In this document: positions 54,834 to 64,000 of the stretch, piece after piece
Layout of the letters: every line of letters begins with the position of its first letter
Position numbering within the stretch: the stretch's first letter is position 1
Assembly: GCA_002104905.1 (NCBI GenBank)
Contig: MCFE01000495.1
Location: 1 to 64,000 of the forward strand
Origin: Basidiobolus meristosporus CBS 931.73
Lineage: Eukaryota; Basidiobolomycota; Basidiobolomycetes; Basidiobolales; Basidiobolaceae
Direction: 5' to 3'
DNA: 64,000 nt
Translations under genes and position numbers: made by a program
Notes under the pieces: model-generated
The model's input: the letters and a program-made list of their open reading frames with translations, nothing else
The model's database searches: none
Told to the model about the DNA's origin: nothing

Positions 54834-56310
54834 TCATTGCAAGGGAAGTTGTCTTGGTGAACCGATGACAAATCCATTTGGCTCGTGGCAAATGGTTGCA
54901 GGATTTGCTAATTTTGCTTCAGGGTCTTCGCAACTTGTGGAGCGGACGCCAATCACTTCTTGGTCACTGTAGACATTCCGCATCCAGTGAAATTGATTAA
55001 AGCCTGGGTGGACCATGTTCACAACATCCTCCAGGGCAGCATCCGGCATGGCCGTAGCATAGGTACCCCATCCGGAGGACCGGTCTTCACGGAAGATTGC
55101 CTTGTTCTTGATAAAATTGAGCTGTGTGTCGGACTCATTCAAACGGTAGAAATTTAGAACGTTCTCAGCAGTTAGACTACGGCCGAAGGTAAGACGACCG
55201 AACCTGCCGAGGTCATGGCTAGTTTCATCGATTAGAATGTCCACATCTTTAAGGACCTCACGAGCATCAGCTATCTTATATGCAAATAAACTAGCTGTCC
55301 GTTCAGGATGGTAGACGTCCGTAGGCTCCATATCAGTAAAACTGAGGCTACCCTCAGCCATTCTCTGCAGATCCACTGCCGCATAACCATACGTAGTCCT
55401 GCTGTTGTTTTTCTGAGTAGCATGAATGGAGTCTATATCGATCATGGTAGCACCAGCATCAGTTGTCAGGTTTACTTTGTATGGGGTCATAGAGATTTCG
55501 ATATAGGTTTCACCGTTTCTTTCGAAAACCCCCGTCCAAGCAATCACTGGTTTAGGATACTTAGCGTTCGTTGCAGCCCTCTCCTTGATACAATGGTAGT
55601 TGTGCATCATATCTCTGGCGATCACAGCAGCCTTCTCCTCCAAGTTGAAGAAGGTTGCGTAAAATCTCAACCATTCGGCCGATTCCTGAACATCCGAGTC
55701 TTCCGAACGCTGAGTCTGGATGGTCTTTTCTTCAAAACTGGATTCGTCGAAGGTTGGATAATCGCCCACTGTGTTCATCGAGTAGAGAAAGTCTTGAGGA
55801 AATGAAGAGATCTTTCTATCGCGATAGAGCCTTTGTATGCAGGAAGATGGAGCGGAATGCGCCCACCCAACATACGCAATCCGATCACGTAGTCCAAACA
55901 TCTAAACGAAGTAACTCAGCTGAAATCCAGCGGTGGTAGAGGACGTATCAGCACTCACCTCAATAAATGGGAGTGCGCTTAAGCTCTTCACGCCTATTCC
56001 GTTGAGCGGGACTTCGAAGAAAAGATCGCGTGGGCTTGCCGGCTGTGGCTTCGGAGTGTCACGTTGGTACAGGACAAAAGTTTGGTTGGTGATTCTGTTA
56101 TGTACATATTTATGGTCCGAATGATATTCGACTGTGAACACTGTATCAAGGGAAATGTCAAAGGACAGGTCAGAAAGTGTTTCGGCGGGACTCTTTACCT
56201 TGTGTGCTGTTACGATCGACTTGCTTGGCAAGAGAGCCCAGGAACCCGCAGGCCAGCAGTAAAGTGACAACGCTGAGCAGGGACATGGCTATTGAGAGAG
56301 ATAGCAGCAT
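54834..56310 (-). CDS. Secreted periplasmic-binding-protein-like protein (2 introns)
   Basis: Exons are 56199-56310, 55959-56140 and 54834-55901; the introns are 58 and 57 nt (GTAAAG...TACAG and GTGAGT...TTTAG). The joined product is 453 residues. Exon 1 encodes a signal peptide (MLLSLSIAMSLLSVVTLLLA). Then follow the two-lobe features of the TroA/FepB-type class III binding fold found in some fungal proteins: FTVEYHSDHKYVHN, TFVLYQRDTPKP, a joint sequence LPFIE-MFGLRDRIAYVG across intron 2, a long connecting helix (EWLRFYATFFNLEEKA) and a C-terminal lobe with VDILIDETSH and GWGTYATAMPDAALEDVV. Bacterial relatives bind metal chelates or siderophores. It is presumably secreted or surface-bound; the ligand is unknown. 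A TATA-like AATATATTT lies about 25 bp upstream of the ATG. Confidence 0.75.
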
Positions 56311-57043
56311 AATTTCTTTCGGGAAGCTTAAATATATTCTATTGGCCGCATAATCTATCTAGCGTTAGCAAATAGTACCTATTCGAGAATGATATGCCAA
56401 AATATTGGGTTGGGGTAACGTGCTTATGGTAAGGCACGCATGGTAGTTTGATGCTATTTTGAGTGGCTGCACATGTGAATATCCATCAATACAAAGGGGT
56501 AACTCGTATGAATGAAAGCACTGTAGGATGAGAGTGCCCAGGAACTATTAGCATCATCGATATGGGCTTCGTTATTCGTAGATAAGCAGATGCTGTAGCA
56601 AGGTTTTGGGAAGTACTAGCAGATTTGCATGATATTTGCCAGTCAATATATTGAGCTCGTGGTGGCTTAACATTGACAAGTACATCGTTCGTATCTTTGG
56701 GGCAATAAAAAGAAGCAAGGACTTGGTGAATTTCTATATCCGAGTTAGCACTGACACATTCCAAACTCTAATGTGTCGCCGGTACTAATCCCACCAATCG
56801 CTTTGGAGCACAATTGGAGTGGGATTTCCATCGAATGCATCCATGGCACAATAATTTTACAATGGTTTAACGCTCTTTCCTATATTCATTGTACTCACCA
56901 TAATGCCATACTCGAGACGATCACACCAACCAGCGTTAATTGGAACATGGCTTTTAAAGGATAATCTAATGGACTGAACCATAGTTTATAGGACCAAGCG
57001 AACGAATCGATCAGATAAATTGGGGGAAAGCGTCGTTGATCGC
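56311..57043. other. Divergent intergenic region
   Basis: This separates two divergently transcribed secreted-protein genes. The minus frame at 56486-56764 has no motif or start context, so I do not call it a gene. Confidence 0.5.
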
Positions 57044-57051
57044 TATATAAA
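57044..57051 (+). promoter_or_regulatory. TATA box of the DUF3472-like gene
   Basis: TATATAAA lies 31 bp before the ATG at 57082, leaving a very short 5' untranslated region, the same layout as for the GT61 and Kre9-like genes. Confidence 0.65.
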
Positions 57052-57081
57052 TGTCTTGGAGTGCTACGGGTGCATGCAAAG

Positions 57082-58284
57082 ATGTGGCTTTTTTTCTCCC
57101 TCATCTTGCTTGCGTTTTCCGTAGGCATCAATGCCGATGCCATAGACATGTGGGTGAACCCCAGTCAGAACAAGAAGATCACCGGCTTTTATTCAAGCCT
57201 AGAGATCCCCACTGGGTTTGACCCACCCACGACCTATTGGTGTGTAGCTGGCTGGCATCTCGGATACTATGGCGTCCAAAAGGGTTCCGATGGATCACAC
57301 ATACTAATCATGTCTGAATGGAACGATGGGAGCAAATCTCCAGCAATTGAGCGTTCTATTCCTCACGGCGAGATCTCCCAATGCGAGGAGAATTGCCCCG
57401 AAGGTGCCATGGCACATGTGCTTATCCCAGGGCATGCTTGGAGGACTGGAGTGAAATACGACTTCAAGCTCGAAGTGGATTTCAACGGAACAAACGAGAT
57501 ATTTCACAGCTATTTGTTCACCAACAATCATTGGAAATTGATAGCTCAAATAGTCGCCCCCAACTATGGACAAGTTGGTTTGGAGAGCGTGTTCCAATTT
57601 CTGGAGAACTGGGAGACCAATGATAATCTGGAGAGAAGAGGAATCTACACCAACCAGCACTTCAGATACGAGGGGGATGAAAGATGGTATCCCGCTGCAA
57701 GCATTTCTCCGTTTAACAACGCCAACGTTGTCCATCCGCACTACTATGCTGATGCTGTACCGTTGGATGAAGGAAATGGGATCATGCTCAAATTGGATGG
57801 GACGGGGCCGCCAGACAAGAACGGTTGGATGTATTATCCGCAGATGCATATCAATGCAAGTAACATGGTACCACCTCAAGAAAACCCACCTCCAATGCAT
57901 GGCAAGCATACTGTCACGGTGGTGGAAACGTATGTTGGCTACAAGCGGTTCACCGACTCCCCCGTCACTACGACCACAACCAAAAAACAATGGCACACCA
58001 ATACATTCGAGCCTACTGTTACCAGATTGGAGACGTTGCTTGACACCACCGTACAGACTCAGATAGTACGCGGAACAAAAACCGAGACCGTGACGTTCGC
58101 GCCATCTGCGGGTATGGAAACCGAGTTTCAGACCATGAATGAGGTAGAAACTGTCACAGATCTGCTGCACCAACGCACCACCACTGTTACGCATTCAACA
58201 GTTGAGGCCCAGGGCTTTACCGTCTTCGAGACGGTGCAGCCTACGATAACCGCGCCTGCTGTCACAGCCACAATTCTAGTCTAA
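57082..58284 (+). CDS. Secreted DUF3472-like protein with Thr-rich tail
   Basis: The frame is open from 57061, but the first ATG in frame is 57082, giving a signal peptide MWLFFSLILLAFSVGINADA. The product is 400 residues. The N-terminal half resembles DUF3472: a W/Y-rich beta pattern with GFYSSLEIPTGFDPP, YWCVAGWHLGYYGVQKGSDG and ILIMSEWNDGSKSP, paired Cys (QCEENC), FHSYLFTNNHWKLIAQI and HFRYEGDERWYPAAS. From about residue 280 the sequence is Thr/Val-rich (PVTTTTTKK, TETVTF, TTTVTHSTVE), a likely O-glycosylated extended stalk; no GPI-type end is evident. AATAAA lies at 58297-58302. The domain call is by pattern only and its role is unknown; related domains are extracellular and often carbohydrate-associated. 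Confidence 0.65.
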   Translation: MWLFFSLILLAFSVGINADAIDMWVNPSQNKKITGFYSSLEIPTGFDPPTTYWCVAGWHLGYYGVQKGSDGSHILIMSEWNDGSKSPAIERSIPHGEISQCEENCPEGAMAHVLIPGHAWRTGVKYDFKLEVDFNGTNEIFHSYLFTNNHWKLIAQIVAPNYGQVGLESVFQFLENWETNDNLERRGIYTNQHFRYEGDERWYPAASISPFNNANVVHPHYYADAVPLDEGNGIMLKLDGTGPPDKNGWMYYPQMHINASNMVPPQENPPPMHGKHTVTVVETYVGYKRFTDSPVTTTTTKKQWHTNTFEPTVTRLETLLDTTVQTQIVRGTKTETVTFAPSAGMETEFQTMNEVETVTDLLHQRTTTVTHSTVEAQGFTVFETVQPTITAPAVTATILV

Positions 58285-58302
58285 TCTGCTGATTCCAATA
58301 AA

Positions 58303-59180
58303 GATACATATGATGGATCAATCCTCTCTGGGGCTTCAATACGTGGTAAAGCATCTAGCTTCATAGCAAGCGTGTTTACATTCCAGAGCATATCAGTAGC
58401 CCAACGAAAAGTATAATGGAAAATGGTCGGATAAGCCTTACTCGGAATGCGGTAATGGTTGGCTATTTGGGGATGGGATATGGGTGTATAGATATGGGAA
58501 TCATAGATACGGGAATTGCACATGTACGGATATGGGAATCATGCACCTGTATATATGGGGATCTTGCACCTGTATACATGGCTATATAGATCCACCCTGT
58601 CTGTGGGTCAACATTCTATATTTGGCAATAAGAAGATTCACACTACCGATCATTGTTCTGGAATTCCCTTCCCCTCAAGATCATATCATACTGTGTAGGA
58701 GCACCGATTCTAGTTGGAATATGATTCAAATGAGGAGATACGGAAGAAAAGAGGCTTCTCAGCGGCCATACTTATCGATGGCATGACAACCCCTACCCTC
58801 TCCTGGTGAGTATTCAGTGCATTCTAAGTGATGTTGCGCTATTGCAAGTGATTAACCAGATGAGGTGATTTTTGCTTGAAAAGTTGTGGTTGTACTGTCT
58901 AAGGGTCCTGGTAAACAAGCTAAAGTAGTGTTCGTGGTGTTCATTAGTGTCCTTCAAATATGTGCCCGGAAACTTTGAGATATTCTGCCAGGTGGCAATG
59001 GATAAGCATGCCTTCGAACGCTAAGCAATGAATGTTTAATACATACAAGTGAAGATCCATCAGCATTGTTGGATAACAGGACTGTTTGTGTAAAATCTAG
59101 GTAGCACCAGAATCATTCACATAGTATGCAGCGATACGGCAGAGTAAACACAGTCAGGGCTACTGCACAGCATGCTACTA
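58303..59180. other. Intergenic region with short tandem-like ATATGGG repeats
   Basis: Between about 58475 and 58580 the motifs GATATGGGAATCAT and GCACCTGTATA(C/T)ATGG recur two to three times imperfectly. No gene is recognised in the rest. Confidence 0.5.
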
Positions 59181-60912
59181 TCATAGATCCTCTAAGAATC
59201 CTGGTAGCACCAACCGAGAGTTCGATCCCTTCTGGCGTTCATAAATGGTGACAACATCTCTCGGATTGCCCAGGAAGAAATGGGCTAGGGAATATAAACG
59301 CATGGAGTTCCTCCCAATCCCCAGGAAATCCGCACGACTTTTCCAGTTTTGTCGAATCCGATTAAGATGGCCATAACCATACCTACTGAAGGACTCTGCT
59401 AGAGGCGCCATATCAGATTTATTGTCAGCAGCGAATGGGTAATCCCCATGCTGAGCAAAAAACATCAGGCAAGTCTGGTTGAAGTCATTCGCTAATACGC
59501 TCTCGATACACTCTTCGTTCTCTGCACATTGTGGATCTTCATGAAGCGCCCCGCGGTGCTCAACATCCATAGTATAGGAAATAAGGTCCTGGATGGATCC
59601 ATCTACTGAGCTAGCTACCACGCAGATATGTGGTTCGTCCACGGAGTGCACTGCCATGTCCCTTTGCGACTTACCACCTTGCTCGGTGAACAATGAATGA
59701 TCCAGCAAGTGGGCCCTAAACTGGCTTCCAATTCCAAACAGCCGAGTATACAGAGAGCAGGCGTCGTCCCGAGGTTGCGATAAGGGCTCGGCCTGCGCGG
59801 ATTCAACAGCAAAGAAGTTGACGTGGTAGCCTTCGTCGAGTGGGTTATTGAGGATGAGCAAAACACAGTGCATGCAACTTACTACCATTTCTACAGAAAC
59901 GCTGCACCACCAAGAAGACAGGGGCCTTCATTGCTATCCAACCTTCCCGGATCAATGGAAATGTTAGGAAGGTTGGGGCAGCAGTGATTCCGCGGGGTGA
60001 TTGAATAATGGTCTCCTTGAGTATTCTAGCAAGAATAAAAGTTGACGCGATTACCACACCGGATATAACCGGGACCTACCCTTCTACCGCGTCGGGCATC
60101 CGGAGCTTTGAGCACAGGTGGAAAAGAAAGCTGCAGGTTAGCTTCGACATCCAGACTTGCATACTGGAGGACTCCTTGCTCACATGGCTGGGCCCGTCGT
60201 CTGGGACCCGATATGGGGAGCTGCAAGACACATCGCCATCTCGGCTCTGGTAGTAGTCAAATGCTGACTGGTGAGACACGCGATAGACGAACTTACTGCT
60301 TTTGGGATCGTAGATACGTGTCTTGAATCGGGACAGCAAATAGGCGTAGACGAGAAATTGGGTCACCTGGAGTGGATTCCCAACGTCCCATATGGGCAGT
60401 TGCTGGTCCTTGAGGAGAGCTTCCCCTTCAGCAAACGGGTCGTCAACCAATTGAGCTGGGCCGTGGCTGGTTTGTATGTCGTGAGTGAACCATATGTCAA
60501 GGCCGGTTTTGGCATAGAAGGAATTGTACGTCTCATGACGCGGACTGAGTCCATTGGTCTTTGCGGGGCTAACGTTGCTGTTGGTTAGGCATTGATGAAT
60601 GTGAAGAGCACGGTCTATCACGCTGCCTAAGACCCCTTTCACTACTCCAAACTCGAAGGTAAGCTGGCTCTTGTACGCTTGAAGAATTTCCAGGAACATC
60701 AGTGGCCGTATCTAACAGGCACTGTCCCCACAATGGGCATCAAATTGATGGTGTCCATTGGGTGTGCCTGAGGTGACCAAGCTCTCAAATAAGCACATTG
60801 CCTGGAGAGTATCTCTTGCCCCTCGGACCAAGAAACTCAAATGGCGTGGATAGTACCTACGAAGCAACAAACGCTCCCGCTTTTGGTGGCTGCTAAACAA
60901 TAGGGTAGCCAT
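59181..60912 (-). CDS. Unrecognised protein, predicted five exons
   Basis: I do not recognise the family. Predicted exons are 60778-60912, 60184-60711, 60080-60130, 59911-60025 and 59181-59830, giving 492 residues with phases that agree throughout. Introns 2 (GTGAGC...GCTAACCTGCAG, 53 nt) and 3 (GTAGGT...TTGCTAG, 54 nt) are convincing. Intron 1 (GTCACC donor, 66 nt) and intron 4 (GTGGTG donor, 80 nt) have weaker donors, and intron 4 could use a donor three bases on. The ATG at 60912 follows a TATAAAAG box by about 30 bp. The N-terminus is basic (SSHQKRERLLLRRYYPRH) with no signal peptide. Later parts have VYAYLLSRFKTRIYDPKS, a Cys pair NHCCPN, a Cys-rich acidic PQCAENEECIESV and a C-terminal SLAHFFLGNPRDVVTIYERQ. 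A cytosolic or nuclear protein is likely. Confidence 0.55.
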
Positions 60913-60945
60913 CACTGTTTCAAGCCCTGTGAATTCGCTTTTATA

Positions 60946-62073
60946 TGCTCACCTTACGGAGCTCGTCACTACATATCAGCGTGTAGTAGTGTATGAATCA
61001 TCACTGCATATCAACATGCAACAGTGGATGAATCCAGTTGTTTACATGGAATAGCTGTGGTGATGATCTATATTACCGCATCTTTATCTGTGTGCGTTGT
61101 CAATCTTCTTACATTCTCCACCAATGCGTGTGATATATATATATATATTACCCCCCCAGTGTCTCACATTCACCACATAAATATTATTTCCTTCACACGG
61201 TGGAGATGAATGAAGCATAGTTAAGTAATGGGCCTTGGAGTCTTGAGTGTGTTGTGTGAGTTGCTCTATCTGGCAGTATCAAGGTTATTCTCTAACAAGA
61301 CTGGGGGCTGGTGTGGTGGTTGGATGGCCTCCACCTGATATGGGGTTCTGATGCTGGTAGTGTCTGCAATAGAGCCTATTTGTAAACTCCGGTAATCTGA
61401 TGAAGTAGGGAAGAAACCCACAGGCACCCAGAAGGTATTCCCCATGAAAAATAATGTGACTGTCCTGTCAAATGGCTGACACAATACTGAGATCTCTTGA
61501 CTCAGTGGTATCAGTGTCATCAGGACATTGTATAAAAGCCATTGGAAAGCAATTGTACCCTTGAAACACAATAAGTTTCATCAAGCTTTTTCACTCTAAA
61601 GATCATTCAGTTACTTTTGATTGGCTCTATGCCTTAAGGGGGGGAGGAAAGCTACTAGTATGATAAATCAATTATTCTAGCAGTATATATAATATTACTA
61701 AGACTAAACTAAACAAAAGCCACTTATATATTGCTGTGATGAAGTATATTGATCAATTTTTTTGTGAAATATGGGGTGCAATTATTTTTTTATGGTCTTT
61801 GCACAGTGTCTTGATGGGATCAATACCTCTTAATCAAGGGATTTTAATTTAAAATGGTCTTTTGATGGGATCATCATAATTTCTTCTCATGAAGTATTAT
61901 CAAAAAGTCAGCTTTGAATATTGAATCTTCAAAGTAAACAGCCTAACTGAAACTTTGCTACTTGGGTGATAGTACCCTGTGTGATATTAAGCTCTTCTTG
62001 ATAGAAGAGAAAAATTGCAAGGTTTTGAGGGAATGAAAAATTGTTAGTGATGCTTTTCTGTGAATCAATGTAA
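60946..62073. other. Boundary interval from gene island to transposon block
   Basis: No gene is recognised. A (TA)n stretch lies at about 61133-61150. From about 61560 the sequence becomes strongly AT-rich. A minus frame at 61266-61571 (101 codons) has no family motif. Confidence 0.5.
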
Positions 62074-62406
62074 TGTTACAGGATTTCTGGAGGCTTTGCA
62101 AGTAATTAGGAGAACAAGTGGATCTTATGATCTCACTTGTGGACAGATTGAATGTGAAAGTAATAATGAAACTTTTTTATGCATTGGGAATAAATATGTA
62201 AAAAATAGTCAGAAAGATCCTACTAGCATGGGTGCAATGTTTGGGGCTGTTTGGGCATCTTTGAGATTTCCTGAGAATAAAATGCTGTGGTAATAGTTGA
62301 AGCAGCTCTCAACCAGTGACATATTTGATTTCTCCAGGATCTGTAAACTGTGTTCTTAGTGACCACATTAAGCAGGTACTTGGATGCTATTAAAATATTT
62401 ACAACA
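62074..62406 (-). repeat. Diverged copia LTR, minus orientation
   Basis: It begins TGTTACAGG and ends TTTACAACA. The TGTTTGGGGCTGTTTGGGCATCT block, GGAGAACAAGTGGAT and GGTGCAA match the copia LTR family and especially the equally diverged copy at 14479-14802. The RNase H end of a copia element follows directly on the right. Confidence 0.65.
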
Positions 62407-62515
62407 CTCCCATATGACAATACTCACTGAATTGGGTCAGCTTTTATCTAAGGTGCTTAAGTCTTTGTCTAGCTAATGGTTTGGTGAATACATCTGCAAA
62501 TACCAAATGAGAATA
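62407..62515 (-). pseudogene. Ty1/copia RNase H terminal scrap
   Basis: It begins CTCCCATATGACAATACTCACT like the post-LTR sequence CTCCCACTCAGTTAAATG of copia-C and continues through the coding stretch for the ADMFTK-like end (TAATGGTTTGGTGAATACATCTGC). The rest of the element is lost. Confidence 0.55.
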
Positions 62516-62658
62516 ATAATGCTGATCTGATCAAAAGGCTGTCCCAAAGCTTAAATCCTGAGACCAAGAGGTATAGATGCAGTCAGCACACTGTGAATGT
62601 TGTAAGAGTCTTGGAGATATTGGAAGTGATTGGGAGAACAAGTAGACTATGTGGTTTT
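62516..62658 (-). repeat. Unassigned spacer and truncated minus copia LTR (62598-62658)
   Basis: From 62598 the sequence TGTTGTAAGAGTCTTGGAG is the terminal 60 bp of a minus-oriented copia LTR, cut at TGTGGTTTT by the start of the plus-oriented copia-G LTR. The copia-G insertion is therefore inside an older LTR. Confidence 0.7.
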
Positions 62659-63008
62659 TGTTGTAAAAATTCGTATTTTCCACCTAAATATTCACCTAAC
62701 TTAGTCACTTAGATCATCATCTTCAAATCCTAGAGAATACTGACCAAATTCCTTGTCGGGATTTACTTAGAATATTTTCACCAAAATACCAGGTACCCAG
62801 AACATGAAAATTCTCAAAGTTGTCCAAACAGCCCCAAACTTTGCACACATGTTCTTGGGACCTTCCTTAACCTATTCTACGTGTTTGTAATGCCAAGACC
62901 ATGTAAAAGTATAAATACTACTTTTACATTCAATAAATCATTAAGTGAAAACCACATAATCTACTTGTTCTCCCAATCACTTCCAATATCTCCAAGACTC
63001 TTACAACA
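62659..63008 (+). repeat. copia-G 5' LTR
   Basis: It begins TGTTGTAAAAATTCG and ends CTCTTACAACA, 350 bp. Promoter-like GTATAAATACTAC lies at about 62909 and the polyadenylation-type CAATAAATCATT at about 62931. Confidence 0.88.
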
Positions 63009-63021
63009 GGTTATGAGCCCC
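63009..63021 (+). promoter_or_regulatory. Primer-binding site complementary to the tRNA-Met anticodon arm
   Basis: GGTTATGAGCCCC directly follows the LTR. Its complement GGGCTCATAACC is the anticodon stem-loop of initiator tRNA-Met, including the CAT anticodon. Such internal-tRNA sites are used by Drosophila copia and yeast Ty5, which prime from half-tRNAs. The same site is exact in copia-D (29421) and one base off in copia-A (16306). Confidence 0.7.
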
Positions 63022-63039
63022 GAGCTGTCACTCTCTGCA

Positions 63040-64000
63040 ATGTCTACTACTGCTATTACTGGAATTTTTCCCTCTGCTGAAAAGTTGGATGGATCTAACT
63101 ACCAAGTGTGGAAGGTGAAGATGAAGATGCTGCTGCAAGAAAGAGGCCTTTGGGATATTGTCATGGGAGAAGAATGCCCTCCTAAAAACGTGGGAGAGGA
63201 AGCCTTAAAGTACCAGAAGAAAGAACAAAGTGCCTTTAACTGCATTTGCCTTAATGTCAAGGACAAATTGCTAATTCAATGCTCAAGAGCAAAAACGGCA
63301 AAGAATGCCTGGAAAGCATTAGAAGACACCTACCAGTCATGTTCAGCTGCCAAGAAAATGTATCTGAGAAGAAAATTCTTTACTACAAAGATGCTGCCAG
63401 GAGAAGAAATGAAAAATCTAATTAACAGAATTACCCTGCTGGTAGATGAGATGGAATCTGTGGGCGTACCAACTACTGATGAGGATGTGATAGTTACCAT
63501 CCTGAATAGCCTGACAGACGAGTTTCAGAGCCTTGTATCAGCCCTAGAGTCCAGAACTGAAGATTTGACCTTAAATTACGTATATGGAAGGCTCCTGGAT
63601 GAAGAATTAAGAAAATCAAGCACCAATAAGAAGGAAGAAGAAAATGCTTTAATAAGCAATGATAACCAACAAAGGAGGTACCCAAGACCCTACAAAGGCA
63701 ACAGCAACCTATTTTGCAACTACTGCAAAAGGAAAGGACACACATCAGACCGGTGTTTCAAAAAGAGAGATTATCAGCAAAAGAAGCCTGAATATGGAAA
63801 TGCTGTAACAACTGAAGATAGACTATTCATATCTGCACTAAATATGACCACAAACAAGGATTCTCAGACGTGGTATATTGACTCTGGAGCTTCTCAGCAC
63901 TTTACACACCAAAAAGAACTTTTTACCCAATATCAAGAAATTCCAATCAAGAAGGTTTTCATGGGTGACGATAGAACACTTGATGCAGTGGGAGAAGGAA
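63040..64000 (+). CDS. Ty1/copia Gag-Pol polyprotein, intact N-terminal part
   Basis: The frame starts ATG at 63040 (MSTTAITGIFPSAEKLDGS) and stays open for 320 codons to the edge. The Gag region carries SNYQVWKVKMKMLLQE, then LEDTYQSCSAAKKMYL and KNLINRITLLVDEM, matching the UBN2/retrotran-gag type of copia elements. A CCHC zinc knuckle CNYCKRKGHTSDRC lies at about residues 227-240 and the protease motif WYIDSGASQHF at about 280-290. Positions where copies A, D and F carry stops or frameshifts are intact here (for example TAT in place of the TAG of copia-A near 17089). Gag and Pol are in one frame, as usual for copia. Integrase, RT and RNase H lie beyond the window. Confidence 0.85.
   Translation, partial: MSTTAITGIFPSAEKLDGSNYQVWKVKMKMLLQERGLWDIVMGEECPPKNVGEEALKYQKKEQSAFNCICLNVKDKLLIQCSRAKTAKNAWKALEDTYQSCSAAKKMYLRRKFFTTKMLPGEEMKNLINRITLLVDEMESVGVPTTDEDVIVTILNSLTDEFQSLVSALESRTEDLTLNYVYGRLLDEELRKSSTNKKEEENALISNDNQQRRYPRPYKGNSNLFCNYCKRKGHTSDRCFKKRDYQQKKPEYGNAVTTEDRLFISALNMTTNKDSQTWYIDSGASQHFTHQKELFTQYQEIPIKKVFMGDDRTLDAVGEG

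Larger units (their letters stand above)
62659..64000 (+). mobile_element. Ty1/copia element copia-G, open frame, continues past the window
   Basis: It has a complete 5' LTR (62659-63008), an exact GGTTATGAGCCCC primer-binding site and a Gag-protease frame without any stop to the window end. It is the best preserved copy in the window and the probable reference for the family. Confidence 0.85.

Noticed and set aside
57304-58194. 296-codon minus-strand frame opposite the DUF3472-like gene
   Set aside because: No signal or family pattern; the plus frame has a TATA box, signal peptide and AATAAA.
61266-61571. 101-codon minus-strand frame at the island edge
   Set aside because: No recognisable domain, no TATA box or AATAAA arrangement like the real genes.

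Overview
This window is nuclear DNA from a filamentous-type fungus. The evidence is an inositol-phosphorylceramide synthase (AUR1), a YOS1 gene split by two GT-AG introns, short introns of about 50-80 nt with CTAAC-like branch sites, a eukaryotic tRNA-Arg(CCG), and Ty1/copia and Ty3/gypsy LTR retrotransposons. The secreted gene families would suit an early-diverging (Mucoromycota-like) fungus, but the sequence does not settle the phylum.

Layout. Bases 1-40.2 kb are an AT-rich graveyard of retrotransposons. From 1 to 13.2 kb lie minus-strand Ty3/gypsy remnants, one element nested in the integrase of another, and between them a small gene for a secreted cysteine-rich protein (4544-5002). From 13.2 to 14.2 kb there are two decayed tRNA-like genes. 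From 14.5 to 40.2 kb lie six copies (A-F) of one Ty1/copia family with about 350-bp LTRs, in both orientations, all broken by stops or frameshifts. Among them sit a solo LTR with a 5-bp target duplication, a 211-bp MITE inside an LTR, a head-to-head LTR junction and a tandem pair sharing one LTR.

At 40.5-40.9 kb, inverted telomere-like G-rich and C-rich stretches mark an abrupt change to a gene island of higher GC and no recognisable retrotransposon (41.1-60.9 kb). In order it holds tRNA-Arg, YOS1, a small protein with a possible tubby-like fold, AUR1, a GT61-type glycosyltransferase, four secreted Gly/Asp/Tyr/Lys repeat proteins in a palindromic cluster (the fourth has a nonsense codon), a small secreted Kre9/KNH-like protein, a broken alpha/beta hydrolase, a secreted periplasmic-binding-protein-like protein with two introns, a secreted DUF3472-like protein with a Thr-rich tail, and an unrecognised five-exon gene. 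The island is rich in products that enter, modify or build the secretory pathway and cell surface: ER-Golgi transport (YOS1), sphingolipid synthesis (AUR1), glycosylation (GT61) and seven intact or broken secreted proteins. Many genes have a TATA box only about 25-50 bp before the ATG and an AATAAA soon after the stop.

After 61 kb the copia block resumes. At the right edge (62659-64000) is the only copia copy (G) whose gag-pro reading frame is open throughout the visible part. The primer-binding site of this family matches the anticodon arm of tRNA-Met rather than a tRNA 3' end, pointing to half-tRNA priming as in Drosophila copia and yeast Ty5.
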